A DNA stretch of 64,000 nucleotides from Membranipora membranacea (Eukaryota > Bryozoa > Gymnolaemata > Cheilostomatida > Membraniporidae), in the NCBI GenBank assembly GCA_914767715.1, contig OU612068.1, positions 21,824,001 to 21,888,000 of the forward strand. Reading direction: 5' to 3'. Below are positions 1 through 12,809 of the stretch, piece after piece. The notes under the pieces were generated by a model. It saw only the letters and a list, made by a program, of their open reading frames with translations. It ran no database searches and was not told the origin of the DNA. The translations under genes and the position numbers were made by a program. Positions within the stretch are counted from its first letter, which is position 1. Every line of letters starts with the position of its first letter.

Positions 1-419
1 GATTTACTACATCCTTTATTCTGTAAAGCTAAATTAAAAGACGCCACACTCAAGATGGTGAATTCCAAAACAAATTTACTCTCATTTATCAGATGACACT
101 CAGCAGAGGAAATTGAAATAGCAGTGGCGCCGCGATCAAAGTTAGTGAAAGAAACTATACTTGTTTGAAGACATCTTACATACATAAGAAGGAAAACAGG
201 CCAAATCTTTTGAGAGATGTATGTGACCCAAGCAGGAAGAAAGGAAAGAAGAACTAGCCAATCAGAGCCAACACACTGGCTAGAAACATTGGTACCGAGG
301 TCAAGAAGTGGGTCTATCAATCAATAGTGTGCTGATGTTGACATATACAGATGTCAGTGACAGAGTTTTTGAACTGGTTAGTAGAAATTTTTTTAAGTTA
401 CAGTAAAATTTTACCCAAC

Positions 420-1245
420 CTTTTCTCTATTGACAAGTGGAAGTAGATAGGCTGGCCCACCAACATCAACAACCTTTTGGTCACCGCATAATCCTAAAAG
501 AACAGTGTAAATAAATGACTATTACAATCACCACTGTTGTGGGGTGGAAGCAGCGTATCATAATAAACTTGAGTTAATTTAGTACAAATACTTGTGTGAT
601 TTGATAAGCCAAAAGACCATCTCCAAAGCGCAACGGAGAAAGGAAGAATTGACCCTATGTAGATTTTCATTCCTCCCTACAGTTGTGAAAGATTTGGTCT
701 AGGTAATTTCCCTTGCATACTTGTCAGAATTATAGATCACTTAGGACCTTCAGGCCAAGAGCTTATTGAGTCTCTTTTAACTGGCCTCACAAAATAACAG
801 AACCCTTGTCTTAAAGTATTGATCATCATGCTTATTGCCGCTATCAAGTTTAATTCAATTTAATTATTTTAAAAACAACCTATGGTTATTTAACAATCAC
901 TACTTAGTGAAAAAACATACAGACTACTAGGTATCCACATCAGCAATAATCGTGTGACGATATTGTTCAATTACCGATGACCAATTGCTCTGTGTGACTT
1001 TTGAATCTTCCATGCTACTCGAACAAATGGACTGAGGGAGCGACCTTGTGTATGCCAGATGGTCTTTTTCACCAGAAAATATGTAGTAGTTATCAAACTT
1101 AAAGTGAATACAGACCCAATAACAGTTTTATGATTAAACGCCTTACCTGGTGCTGCTAGACTGTAAGGAGGCTGACTCAGATCAGGACAATCAACTACTG
1201 ATACATCAACTGTAGCAAAGTTCTTAGATAATCCTGCTCTCAAAA
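420..1245 (-). CDS. C11orf54: C11orf54-family hydrolase, 5' part (left copy, partial)
   Basis: Two exons on the minus strand, 1245-1147 and 493-420. They join in frame (a one-base then two-base split glycine codon) and encode the N-terminal region of the C11orf54/PTD012 (DUF1907) family: the VDVSVVDCPDL core, then GLCG and VGGPAYLLPLVN. The human protein is a metal-dependent ester hydrolase of about 315 residues found in nucleus and cytoplasm. Both exons have an AG acceptor and a GT donor (GTAAGG and GTTGGG). The initiator exon was not found with certainty; a small open exon at 1653-1589 with good splice signals is out of phase and unlike the family, so I left it out. The rest of the gene (active-site half) should lie left of base 1. 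No defect is seen in the visible part. Family assignment is firm; whether the copy is intact is unknown. Confidence 0.8.
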
Positions 1246-3104
1246 CTAAGGGGAGAGAAGAATAGAATATCTGGCTTAAAATCCATTATACCAGAGCAGC
1301 CAGGAAAATTATTGATTAATATTGCTCTCCAAAGGCAATGATGTGTCGCCAGCGCTCAAAATCTGTCATAACTTATATAGGCGCGAAGGCTGGCATTAAT
1401 TTACAGATTCTGCAAAGCGATCGAGCTCGCCATGCTGAGAATACGCAGGCAGCATAGTTAGTAAAGCACATAAATAGAATTTCATCGCACACGCCACACT
1501 GACAGAGCCTTATAAAGATTGGATTTGTACAAATCAGCATGGTAACAAAGTCCTAGTGGTCCAAATAATCTACTACTTACTTACATACCAGAGGTTTTTC
1601 TTTTGCAGCTTGCGCAACTAGCTCTTTACGACTGTACGCCAAAAACTTTGCTCCTGCATGTTATAGCATGCATGGGTCTACATCGCAGCTCAGGGAGATT
1701 CTCCCTGATCGCACTCATTCTGAGATATGTGATTGGAACATATAAAGTTGTCAAGATCCCATGATATCCACATCGGCATAACCAACACGCGCTACGCCAT
1801 GCCATCCTCTATAACAGAAGACCTCTATCACTAGTGGCCCGCATCAACTCCTTCATTGACTCTTCTGCCTGCAGAAAGGAGTACTCCTCGCCAGCAGCCA
1901 CCTATTTTATGGTAAGACCAATGCCATCACATTCACAATTCGATTCACAAATTTTGTACCCTCAAAATTACTCACCTTCAGCAATTTCTTCCAGTGGCGG
2001 TGTGAGAAGCTTGAGCACTTTGCATGAAGTCATTATTGCTCTTTACTACTTTTGCAAGAATGATGTCCTACTAAAGTATCACACTGAATACTGTGCAAGC
2101 GCTATCATACACACTACATGCGGTGAACTCTGCGGCCTTAAAATAGCCCTCAATCTATATTGATTAATTGTACTATTTTAATGTGTGTTTCAATAACCAC
2201 CCTGTAATCAGCCAGCGGTGGATTATTTAGTATGCGAGAATAAAGACTATTACAGGTTAATCTTATGCAAACGATGTCAAACAATGGGCAGTATGTGATT
2301 GATTGGTGGTATTTTAGCCATTTTAGCTTTTACTATCATTGAAAATCATGAGGTTTTAAAAAAGGATCCGCTATCAGATTTAGGTTAGATTAAGTTTGAT
2401 CCAGGGGGGTCATTCAAACAGTTAAAATCACTATCTGATTGCAAATAATGGTGGTGTTGGTTGCTTTAGCAAGATAGCGGATATAATTCATGCAAGACAC
2501 TATCCTGTCTTGCTACCTGACATTTTGAACTCTATGTGGCTGCTCACTTAGATATTGCACCGCAACAGCGTGAACACACCGATTATAACAATATGCATTG
2601 AGGGATTGAAGAGATAGATTGAGATGCTCAACAACACACATGGGTGGCTTCATGCTGCCGTGCCAGAGGTTGTACTAGTGAAGGCCTCAAGTAAGGGCTC
2701 AACTCATGGTTTCTAGCTGAAGACCTGTGTGTTGCGCAGTGGTATGCTCACTACTGTATTTTGTATCTATCGTTAGTTAGCAAATGTTACTTGGACTTTA
2801 TTTTCAGTATTTATCTAGGGTTTGCTGAATTATTATTGTTCACCTAATTAACAAATCCTAACCAAATATTGGTCAATAAGTTACTTTGTTGTAGGCTACC
2901 TATGCATAAAAAAACAAAAACAAATGGAGGATGTCATCATTCACAATTTCTGTATATAATTTTGTTAATTTGTAGTTGAGAAATGTTGGATTGTTTTGGG
3001 TAATTGCTAGCATATATTGCAATAGCTCTTTTAAATAAATTAAAAATGCCATTACTTTATATTTCATATTTTCATTAAAATTCAATAAGTGACAAGTCTA
3101 CAGA
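1246..3104. other. Gap between two C11orf54 copies
   Basis: About 1.9 kb between the last exon of the right C11orf54 copy (ends 3105) and the first recognised exon of the left copy. It should contain the promoter and initiator exon of the left copy, but I could not identify either. The 109-codon plus-strand open frame at 1834-2163 has no recognisable domain and AT-biased composition, and is probably chance. No mobile element was recognised here. Confidence 0.4.
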
Positions 3105-4410
3105 TCATACTTTTCCAAAGTCAGAACCTCCACCAGGCTTATCAACCCTGTGAAGGGTCTCTGCCAAACCAAAATACCCCCTATACGCCACTTCATCAGG
3201 GGTTACATCATAGTGGTAGTGACCTCCGACCCCTCTATCAGTAAAACAGTGGAAATGTTCTACCCTCAGATTCATACCCTGTTAAAGATATTTTAGTCAA
3301 AAGTATAATAAAAATTGCAGGATAAATATCAGCAACATTACCGAGCAGTATTTCCTACTAAATAGCTACAATGCAATAAATGAATACTATCATAAAATCT
3401 CAGGAGATACATTTCTAGTTGTATATGCTTTTAGTTGTCTGTAGAGTAAGATATAACCATTATTATGCTTTGCTATGCTTGCTCATGATACATACACGGT
3501 AGATGAGAAGAACAACCTTTTTTTTCATCCCAGTTTTGGAATCCAAAGAATTCTAGATGTACAATATTTTGAAACAGAATAATTGAAAGGTAAGTGAAAT
3601 AGTCTCTAAATCTGTAACTTACCGGGTCAGTGACACGAGATACCCGACAGCTGTGATAGGCGCCTCATACTCATAATACTTGAGCCAGTTGTCCAGTTGT
3701 TCCTCTGTTGTCACAGGAAAATCTAAGAAATCTGACTGCAAAAATAAAATCACAGAAAAAGATATATTAGTAAATGTAAGTGTCTGCATGATCATCTTTG
3801 GTTGCACCCTGCGATCACACTGACATCGAGATTACACCATTAACACATGTATCTCCTATCGTTAGAGTCAATTTAGTATGAGCACATAACATGTACCTGC
3901 CCCTAATTATTTATTTTATTATAATGTTTTTATTGAGGTTTTCATATGCATAAGTATGTTATAAACAAAGGAAAATAACAACTTTTTGACCTCATAAACA
4001 AAACAAAAAAGAAAGAAAAATATTTATAGATATGGACAGAAATGATAATCAGTTGGGAGAAACATTTTTACAGTATGCTTGTGACTGATTGATACAATTA
4101 ATACAATTTTACTTAGGTCACCACACCAAATTCATTGTGATGGTACTCATGCTAAGTGTATTAATTCACTCTCTATCAATCAGTATGGAAATCAGGAACG
4201 ACATGCTAAATGCCAAACGCTAAAAGCACGAAAATGCTAAATGCAAAATGCCAAGTTGCTCAGAGGGGACACAACTCCTTGGTTTAAATGGTGTTGAACT
4301 GTTTTGACTTTAGATTGTCCTACCTCAGGACAAAAGGACACAACTTGAATAACTACTGTATACCATAATATGTTACTGGCATACTATATTGACTCACTCA
4401 GTTTATGACA

Positions 4411-4426
4411 CCCCCCCCCCCCCCCC
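4411..4426 (+). repeat. C16 homopolymer
   Basis: Sixteen consecutive cytosines within the 4184-6499 transposon; prone to length error in sequencing. Confidence 0.9.
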
Positions 4427-6030
4427 TTCGAGTAGTTGTTTTCTTTTATATCATACTCAACATCGACTTGACAAAGCTAGTACAATGGTACTCCAACAGG
4501 CAGGACAAATATAATCAACATCCACGTAAAATGTCCGCTGACATGCATAGTATTATTGGTTGGTTTATTTTGTTACAAACATATAAAGTTTGCTAGGAGA
4601 ATTGGATTCTTATACACGAACAAGTAGTAAGATGGCGGAGAAGGATGCCTGCACTTAACTCTGACCCACCGAAGTACACAGAATATTCCATACTATGAAT
4701 TCTAACTTAATTATTTGAAACTTAGTCTACAAAAACATACTACTCCAGCATACTATCAGAGTCTAGACAAAAGAAACTAGCTTCTTAGCAATGAACTCTC
4801 TCAATTCATTGCTCTTAGTGTAAGTTCGAGAGCTTGAGATAGGTATGAAAGTTCACACCCTGATCTCAACTGAACTGTAATAAGGATGCTCTACCTTTTA
4901 TAATACCCCAAAACCCAGCCTGCTCTTTCAACAATGTGATTTGACGCTTAAACTGCACCGTTAGTTTCAGGCGGTCATGGCCCGATCCCAGAAGGGGATG
5001 TGGTTTCTCATATTCCGCTAAGGTGCTAGGATGTGCCGATGATGTAGGTATTTTGAGTTATTCACATCTGACCATAACTGAACTGACTTGGCTTAGTTTG
5101 CCTATTCCTATAATTTTTGTACCTGATCTGACATGGGCTGACCTGACCCACTTTTCAACCCTCGGACAACTGAGAAGAAAGCTTAGTGTTAGGGAACCTG
5201 ATTGGTGGGAGACCAGAGAGGAAACCTGACATAGAGGTCTTGCTGATTTAGGTGGTCGTTTTAAAATGTTGCCTAGGGCCCTGGTATTTTTCTCTGTATA
5301 TGTCGCAAAACTATGGCTCAAAATAATTGTTAATTTGCATTTGATGATGTAAACAAACCCTTAGAAGCGGAGGTCCCAAGGTATCTCACATAGCGAATTA
5401 GCAGACAACTGATCAGCATCAAACAATTGATATACCATCTCAGTAGTGGATGATACTAAGTTATGAAGTTATAGCAGATAGCATATCAGGCTCAACATTA
5501 TTTACATACCACCCCAGTAGTGAATTATACTAATTTATCACATAATAGCGGGTTAGGAGATCACGATCTCAAGCCACTATACCACCTCAAAAGGGGAAGA
5601 TACAAAGTATTTATCACATTTCAATACCAGGAGTTATTATACCAGTTATAGAGAGGAGAGTACTCCCTCACTAGGAAAATAATCATATAAGATTGCCATC
5701 TCCTGCTTTCAGTCCTACACAAGGTATATATATATTCGAATTGCTGTAAATGTATGGTGCACATATTATATGAATATAATAACAGTGAAGTTGAGATTCT
5801 TATGGCAATGTGTTTTCTTCTCTTTTTGCAGTTAACAAGGGGTATAAGAATCTGCATAATGAGTTGGACTACACAGATACCCCGTACCCTAAATCCTTAT
5901 TATATGTTTTTATTACATAATATTTGTCCAATTTCTGTACGCTCATCTTCGTCTGAAACTTGAAGTAAGGCAACATAAACACACATCAGCCTCGAGTTAA
6001 TAGCAGTCTGATAGCACTTAGCTAAATCTC

Positions 6031-6060
6031 GGGGGGGGGGGAGGGAGGGGGGAGGAAGGG
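6031..6060 (+). repeat. G-rich tract, possible G-quadruplex
   Basis: Thirty bases, nearly all G, including an initial run of eleven and further runs of three to six. It can supply four or more G-runs of at least three bases, so it could fold as a G-quadruplex. Confidence 0.75.
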
Positions 6061-6891
6061 TTGGCAACATTGAGCTCTACCTCAGACTTGAATCGTATTA
6101 CATTTGTTGAGTTTATAACAGACACATAGACTTATCATACTCCCTTGACAGGGCTCGCTTATGGTAAGGCTTCACTGATAAAAATATGGCTGTGCTGCAT
6201 TGTGCTAGAAGGCAATGCTCAGCCACAACCACAGCAAATTTCAAGCTTTGACTATGATAAGGGTATGACACAATGGGGTAAACCCTTTCTACCAGTGGCC
6301 TGCATCGAATAGATGAATGACAATTGACAAATAGCGCTTGCATTTTTGTAGGATAACATGATAACATAAGATAATGATTTTTAACATCTGAATCAAGGGA
6401 GTTGTGTCCCCTCTAGGCAATTTTGCATTTGACATTTAGCTTTTTCGTGCCTTTAGCATTTGGCATTTGGCATATAGCATGTCGCTCCTGATTTCCATAG
6501 ATCAGAGATACACACAATAATATATCACGTTATCAGTGTGCCCTGTGATTATCATTATCAATGAAAATATCACAGAGTAAGGATATTGACGATTCTTTGC
6601 CTTATAATATTGTACTGGTATGAAATACCATCTGCTTGATTTACACTGATCGTGGGTTGTGTCAGTACCAAAAATGGGCACTTGAGATATGTAGTTATAT
6701 TCAGCCAGCCGCAGAAGTCAGAGGGTACAGATAGATATGGAAACAAATGCACCCAGTAACCTCCATGGTATTTTGTAGTCACAAGCATACACAACGAGCA
6801 GAGAGACGCAGAAGTAATCCATCAAAGATGTAGCGAAGATAACCGCAGCATGCTAATCCGGTCAGAAAATAGGAATTCCAGTGACGCAGTA

Positions 6892-7330
6892 ATTTGGTTT
6901 TCCAACACGTCATAGTACCAAGTACCAAGTAATCTCCAGGGTGACACAGAAGTAATTAACCAGGAAGTAACCACAACAAAGTCAGCCCAAAGATAGAACA
7001 ACAAATTCCAGAGGGTAGACTGAGGAACAGCAGCAATATACCAAGTGATGTGACCACAGAACGGTTTCATATAACAAAGCCACAAGAGACACTAATCCTA
7101 GTACCAAGTACCAATTAATCTTCAGGAATTTGGTTTTCCAAAACGTCATAGCACCAAGTACCAAGTAATCTTCAGGGTGACACGGAAGTAATTAATCATG
7201 GAGTAACAACAACAAAGTCAGCCCAAAAATAGAACAATAAATTCCAGAGGGTAGACTGAGGAACAACAGCCATATACCACGTGACGTGACCACAGAACGG
7301 TTTCATATAACAAAGCCACAAGAGACACTT
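6892..7330. repeat. 236-bp tandem duplication
   Basis: AATTTGGTTTTCCAACACGT at 6891 recurs at 7127, and CACAGAACGGTTTCATATAA at 7055 recurs at 7291, both at a spacing of 236 bp. The two copies differ by scattered substitutions and small indels. The second copy is followed directly by a TATA motif. Confidence 0.75.
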
Positions 7331-7394
7331 AACCACTAATCCGCTGACAGCTAATCAAACGACAACAAGCAGAGTCAGCACAAACATCGGCACC

Positions 7395-7402
7395 TATATA
7401 AA
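7395..7402 (+). promoter_or_regulatory. TATA box of an LTR-like segment
   Basis: TATATAAA preceded by GGCACC and followed about 100 bp later by AATAAA within TTTAATAAATACTAG. A TATA box, then a short transcribed stretch, then a polyadenylation motif is the usual layout of a retrotransposon LTR. No second LTR, tRNA primer site or gag-pol frame was found, so a solo or decayed LTR (about 6.8-7.56 kb) is an inference. Confidence 0.4.
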
Positions 7403-7841
7403 GGCCGAAATTTTGAACAGTAAATCAGTACAGTTTAATTCTTTGAGCAGCACAGTCAACTTTTTACATAGCTAGTAAAAGACATTATATTTTGATTTAA
7501 TAAATACTAGTTTTAAATCAAAGATCTTTGTTGGAACGCTAACACTAAAGTGGAGTCTAAGGACCAATATATACTGTGAGTATCATTTGAATTACATTAT
7601 CATTTTTTTTATAAGTATCAAGACAATAAACAATAACTTTAGTGAATATACTGTTGTAATTGATTTCTATGCATATAGTAATTGGCAAAGTAATTAGGGA
7701 CAGTTCGTCAGGTACTCAGACGTTAGGTCATATTCACTAAGAGTTTATAAGGCAATTTTGCAATCAACTAAAGTAAGTCGTTGGTAATTGTTACTATAAC
7801 AACACTCTGAAACAGGATTCAAAATTAACTTTAGGAGGTTT

Positions 7842-8086
7842 AATCATTGTGACCCACCATAAACGCATGTAATTCGCGTAGGTGCTCATATCAAAGTCGG
7901 AAATCATTGTGACCCACCATAAACGCATATAATTCGCGTAGGTGCTCATATCAAAGTCGGAAATCATTGTGATCCACCATAAACGCATGTAATTCGCGTA
8001 GGTGCTCATATCAAAGTCGGAAATCATTGTGACCCACCATAAACGCAGGTATTTCGCGTAGGTGCTCATATCAAGTCGGAAATCAT
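7842..8086. repeat. 60-bp minisatellite, four copies
   Basis: Four direct copies of a 60-bp unit beginning AATCATTGTGACCCACCATA, at 7842, 7902, 7962 and 8022; the last lacks one base near its end. Because 60 is divisible by three, the minus strand reads as an open frame repeating MSTYANYMRLWW about every 20 residues. There is no evidence it is translated. Confidence 0.9.
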
Positions 8087-9589
8087 TTTAGAAGTATCAT
8101 TGGGAACTATTGTTAAAGCAGAACAGAATTAATTAGTATTCATATTTGCTTGGGGGTTAAATAGATTAAGTTTCGGAATAATAGTTTAGGATTAGGTTCT
8201 TGTGTTTTAAAGAAGTAGGACGCTACCGATTTAAGATAAGATACCTCTAATCTGTGAAACATTAATTCAACATTGAATATAGAAATTGAACATCAATTTT
8301 AGAGTGACCACAGACTGATACCTCTTTCCTTCACTAGAAATTGGGTTGGAGTCTTTAGCTAATTTAACTTGGCTAAGAGTCCTGTGATACTGATACACCG
8401 CCTTGATTACCTGATTGGGCTTCCAGGCACTATACAGAGATCAAGTAGGTGCTCATAATTAAAATCAGTCACCTAAGTTGGATAACAAAAATATCAAACG
8501 TACCTGAACACATTCATAAATAGTGATTGTGTCATATTAACATCTAAGGATAATATTGACTTTGTGGTGTAAGAGCATTGTCTCGAAACTCATCAAGAGT
8601 TTTACTGTTAGAACAAGACAGGGGTCTTAGCAGGTTATCGGCAGGAACCTTTCTTAAACAACTTGAAGGTAACTTCTAGCGAAGCTAAGAAGAGGTCAGG
8701 CTCAATAACAACCCCTTAGTAAATTGCTTTGTGGAGTAGTGGGAACCAGCTGTTCGTCACTAGAAATTAATAAGTTAAATACCTCGTACTCACCAGAGTG
8801 CTAGCATTACCAATTGGAACCACGTTTTAATAGATTTGAGCGATCTTGTCTTTCTTCAGTGCATGAAAGAGGAGGTAACTCCAAATTAGAACTACAAATA
8901 AATTACACAATTAAGTGACATTTTGAAGTGTCCGGAGTGCAAGATTTAAAACCATAACTACAAACATAGTTAGAACCAATTTATAAGCAGGACGACAATT
9001 TCCGTTCCTCACAGCATATACTCTCTTAAAGTATATGCACAGTGAGTGAGTTATCAATTTCCGTTCCTCACAGTTGTCAACAGAGCACGTGAAGTTAAAG
9101 TTGTTGTTTATTTATTCTTCAAAAAACTCGTGACCTAAATAAATCACAATAATGATGAAATGGTGTTAACATGGTGCGAGATAAAAAAGACATCATGTTT
9201 AAAAGTTTTGTCAGAGATCATTACAATTTACAATTCCAATGACAATAATAGGTTTTTCAATTATTTAATTTGCCCATGCGATGATGGCAATCGCAGTCCC
9301 AGACCAACAATAAAAAATATAGAAAACATTTCACACACACTTACAATTAATGAGCCGATCAGAGGTTAAGATAACTGAAAATCCAAGCATTAACAGGCTT
9401 GGTGAGTGATGAGGTATAGGATGATGTCAGCCAACCTGAGAAAAAATACATTGATATATATAATACATTATATTGCTGCTACATATTTAACTTTCACCAA
9501 TTGTCATATAAATGATGTAATGATCACAAATGTCTTAAAAGCTCAATTTTATAGAAACAAAGGAAAGACATTATTCATTGAAATATGGT

Positions 9590-12500
9590 TAACACTGCGT
9601 TTCATACCCAAGAATTGTCTGACAATTCTGTACAATTCTAGAATTGTCAGAAACTGACCTATATATCATTACCCAACCAGCAACAATTATTGTGTAATTA
9701 ACCCTGCCTGCTAAATAAATTACTTTCATTATTGATATTGTATAGCCATAGTATAAGCCTTTACAGTTCTAGTCAATATCATACAATTGGATATGCTGTA
9801 ATGAATAGATATTGCTGTGCAAGGTAGCATAAAAATCTATATTGCGGGAGGCCCAGGGTAGCATCAAATTCCGCCGGGGCAAATCTTTTCTTTTCGTATC
9901 ATCATGATGGAAAATGAAAGTATTCCATTCGAATTGTTGGCTCACAATTTTCGTAAGCACGGAAAACTCTTAGTAATGAGTATGATGACCCGACGAAATA
10001 CTTATGTTCAACTCTTCTGTGTTGTACCATACCCTACGTTATATTTTGTGCAATCTGTTAATATTGGGAGCAACTGCATAAATAGAACACATCAGCTAAA
10101 CTATGCTAGCATAATTATCAAAAAACTTTGCTACTAATAAAAATGTACAACATCGCTCCCCAGATGAGCGAGGAATTACTTTGTATCAACTGTCCTACAT
10201 GCCTAAGTGGAGAGAAGTGATATGTGAATGAGGCCATATTATCCACAGAACAACTGACTACTGAAAATATGCTGACTGATGCTAAAAAAAAACTCAAATT
10301 TGGTGTCACAACAAGTAGTATGAGCACTGATTATTGGCATAGTCTAAACTACGCTCCTTGTGATTATTGAGAGTGAATGGCTTTCAGCTATTTCGATTTG
10401 TTGGCCAAAGATGCTCTGAGCATGGAGTTAGCTCTGAATGTTATGGTATGTGGGCTGAGGGAGGCAATGGTAAATCAACTATCGTAAGCCTGGTATATAT
10501 TCATTACCTGTCTACAAAGGAGCTCTTGATGTTATACTATATCATTCTCAGCCATCTCAGTTATATGGTGTACAGGAAGCAATTTTGGCATAGTTCTCTC
10601 TCACTCTTGGATGGTAGTTCCCTAGTAGGTGTTGGCACTAGTACAGAAAGTATTAAAATGTTAGACTAGTGGCAACACCTTTTAATGTAATAAAGTTTAA
10701 TCTGTCAGCTTGAGTGCCACAAGCAGGGAGATTGGCCAATAACGGGCATAATTACATAACTACCTTTATATCCTTGTTGTCAAAATTTTTAATTGTCCGA
10801 TTAAAAGCGTACAGTTTGATCTGTCTGATCATTTTCAACGAGATTAGCTTATTATTGAAATTGAACAAGATTCTCACAGTGTCATCTGCCAATTGTTTAC
10901 CTTTCAATTGACATCAGCATCTTAGCCAAGCATAATTGGATGTATTGTTGGTATCCAAGTTATTTACCCATGAAGTCATAATCAAGATAAGCCAGTAAGA
11001 ATGTTAGTTTTGTTTACACTGGCATTCATAGGCAACCTTCACAGAACTTATAAGGTACCAGTAGATTTAAAAATGGACAACCCTGTGGGTAAAGACACAG
11101 ATTATCATATAATGCTGGCTCAACTGTTGAAGTTGACCAAGAAGCGCGGAAAATCAATTAAACCTTTTTGCAAATACTGGAGAATAAGGGCGCCTGAGAA
11201 TTAAAGGTTTTTTTGCGAGGCAATCTCATTCTTGACATAATAACTCTGTACAATGATGAGCTTTGAAGCAGAGTTTGGTGAAATAATTTGATAAAAATAT
11301 ACAAATGGAATTTGGACAATTATCTAGTTTTTTGCATAAAATGTTACAACTTCCCGCCCCTCACTCTTCTGAAAAAGAATGATCATGATTGCAATTACAC
11401 CCAAACAACCATCATTATAAAAATGAATATTCGCGAAATTTAAAACTCACGGCATTCATTATCAGCTGCAAAAGACAGGAAGTTAGGTCAGCTTACAATG
11501 TCTCCTGTCTCTCTGATTCCACAAGTGTGTCATGATGACTTTTACAAGTGCAATGGAATGTGTATGAAGGATTGGCAAACAGTGTTAATTATACTTAATT
11601 GTACAATTAAAAATTTTGACAACAAGGACATCCAAGTAATTATGTAATTATGCCTGTTATTGGCTAACTTCCCTGCTTGTGGCACTCAAGCTGGCAGGTT
11701 AAAATTTATTACTTTAAACGGTGTTGCCGCTAGTCTAACATTTTAATACTATCTGTACTAGTGCCAACACCTACTAGGGAACTACCATCCAAGAGTGAGA
11801 GAGAAATATGCCAAAATTGCTTCCTGTACACCATATAACTGAGATGGCTGAGAATTATACAGTATAACATCAAGAGCTCCTTTGTAGACAGGTAATGAAT
11901 ATATACCAGGCTTACGATAGTTGATTTACCTTTGCCTCCCTCAGTCCACATACCATAACATTCAGAGCTAACTCCATGCTCAGAGCATCTTTGGCCAACA
12001 AATCGAAATAGCTGAAAGCCATTCACTCTCAATAATCACAAGGAGCGTAGTTTAGACTATGCCAATAATCAGTGCTCATACTACTTGCTGTGCCACCAAG
12101 TTTGAGTTTTTTTAGCATCAGTCCGCATATTTTCAGTAGTCAGTGGTTCTGTGGATAATATGGCCTCATTCACATATCACTTCTCTCCACTTAGGCATGT
12201 AGGACAGTTGATACAAAGTAATTCCTCGCTCATCTGGGGAGCGATGTTGTACATTTTTATTAGTAGCAAAGTTTTCTGATAATTATGCTAGCATAGTTTA
12301 GCTGATGTGTTCTATTTATGCAGTTGCTCCCAATATTAACAGATTGCACAAAATATAACGTAGGGTATGGTACAACACAGAAGAGTTGTACAGAACATAA
12401 GTATTTTGTCTGGTCATCATACTCATAACTAAGAGTTTTCCGTGCTTACAAAAATTGTGAGCCAACAATTCGAATGGAATGCTTTCATTTTCCATCATGA

Positions 12501-12809
12501 TTATACGAAAAGAAAAGATTTTCCTCGGCGGGGATTTGAACCTGGGCCTTCCGCAATATAGATTTTGATGCTACCTTGCACAGCAATATCTATTCATTAC
12601 AGCATATCCAATTGTATGATATTGACTAGAACTGTAAAGGCTTATACTGTGGCTATACAATATCAATAATGAAAGTAATTTATTTAGCAGGCAGGGTTAA
12701 TTACACAATAATGGTTGCTGGTTGGGTAATGATATATAGGTCAGTTTCTGACAATTCTAGAATTGTACAGAATTGTCAGGCAATTGTTGGGTATGAAACA
12801 CAGTGTAAC
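9590..12809. mobile_element. Fold-back element with 1.2-kb inverted arms
   Basis: The left arm (9590-10804) and right arm (11595-12809) are inverted copies of each other, joined by a unique spacer of about 790 bp. An open frame of 100 codons occurs in both arms (plus 10367-10669, minus 12032-11730) with only five residue differences. A second shared frame begins MMENESIPFELLAHNF in each arm. The right arm carries a tRNA B-box-like GGTTCAAATCC (minus strand, about 12530-12550), degenerate in the left arm. No transposase domain was recognised. The element lies in the giant intron of the broken C11orf54 copy. Confidence 0.8.

Larger units (their letters stand above)
4184..6499. mobile_element. 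Non-autonomous DNA transposon with long TIRs
   Basis: The left terminus TATGGAAATCAGGAACGACA and the inverted right terminus TATGGAAATCAGGAGCGACA differ at one base, and the similarity continues inward for about 90 bp through a TAAATGCCAAA-rich motif. A 5-bp direct repeat ATCAG flanks it (4179-4183 and 6501-6505), and the uninterrupted sister sequence near 23490 carries ATCAG once, as expected for a target-site duplication. I found no intact transposase inside. It contains a C16 run (4411-4426) and a G-rich tract (6031-6060). The superfamily is not assigned. Confidence 0.6.
3817..6540. mobile_element. MITE interrupted by two insertions (nested elements)
   Basis: The outer ends, CACACTGACATCGAG at 3817 and the inverted TATCACGTTATCAGTGTG ending at 6540, match the two ends of the compact 200-bp element at 23328-23527. 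This copy is expanded by two inserts: roughly 3905-4100, and the 2.3-kb transposon at 4184-6499. It sits about 80 bp upstream of the frameshifted C11orf54 exon. Confidence 0.55.

Noticed and set aside
1589-1653. Minus-strand exon-like block (AKFLAYSRKELVAQAAKEKPL region) with good acceptor and donor, a candidate first exon of the left C11orf54 copy.
   Set aside because: It ends in phase 0, whereas the next exon needs one preceding base, and it does not resemble the family N-terminus.
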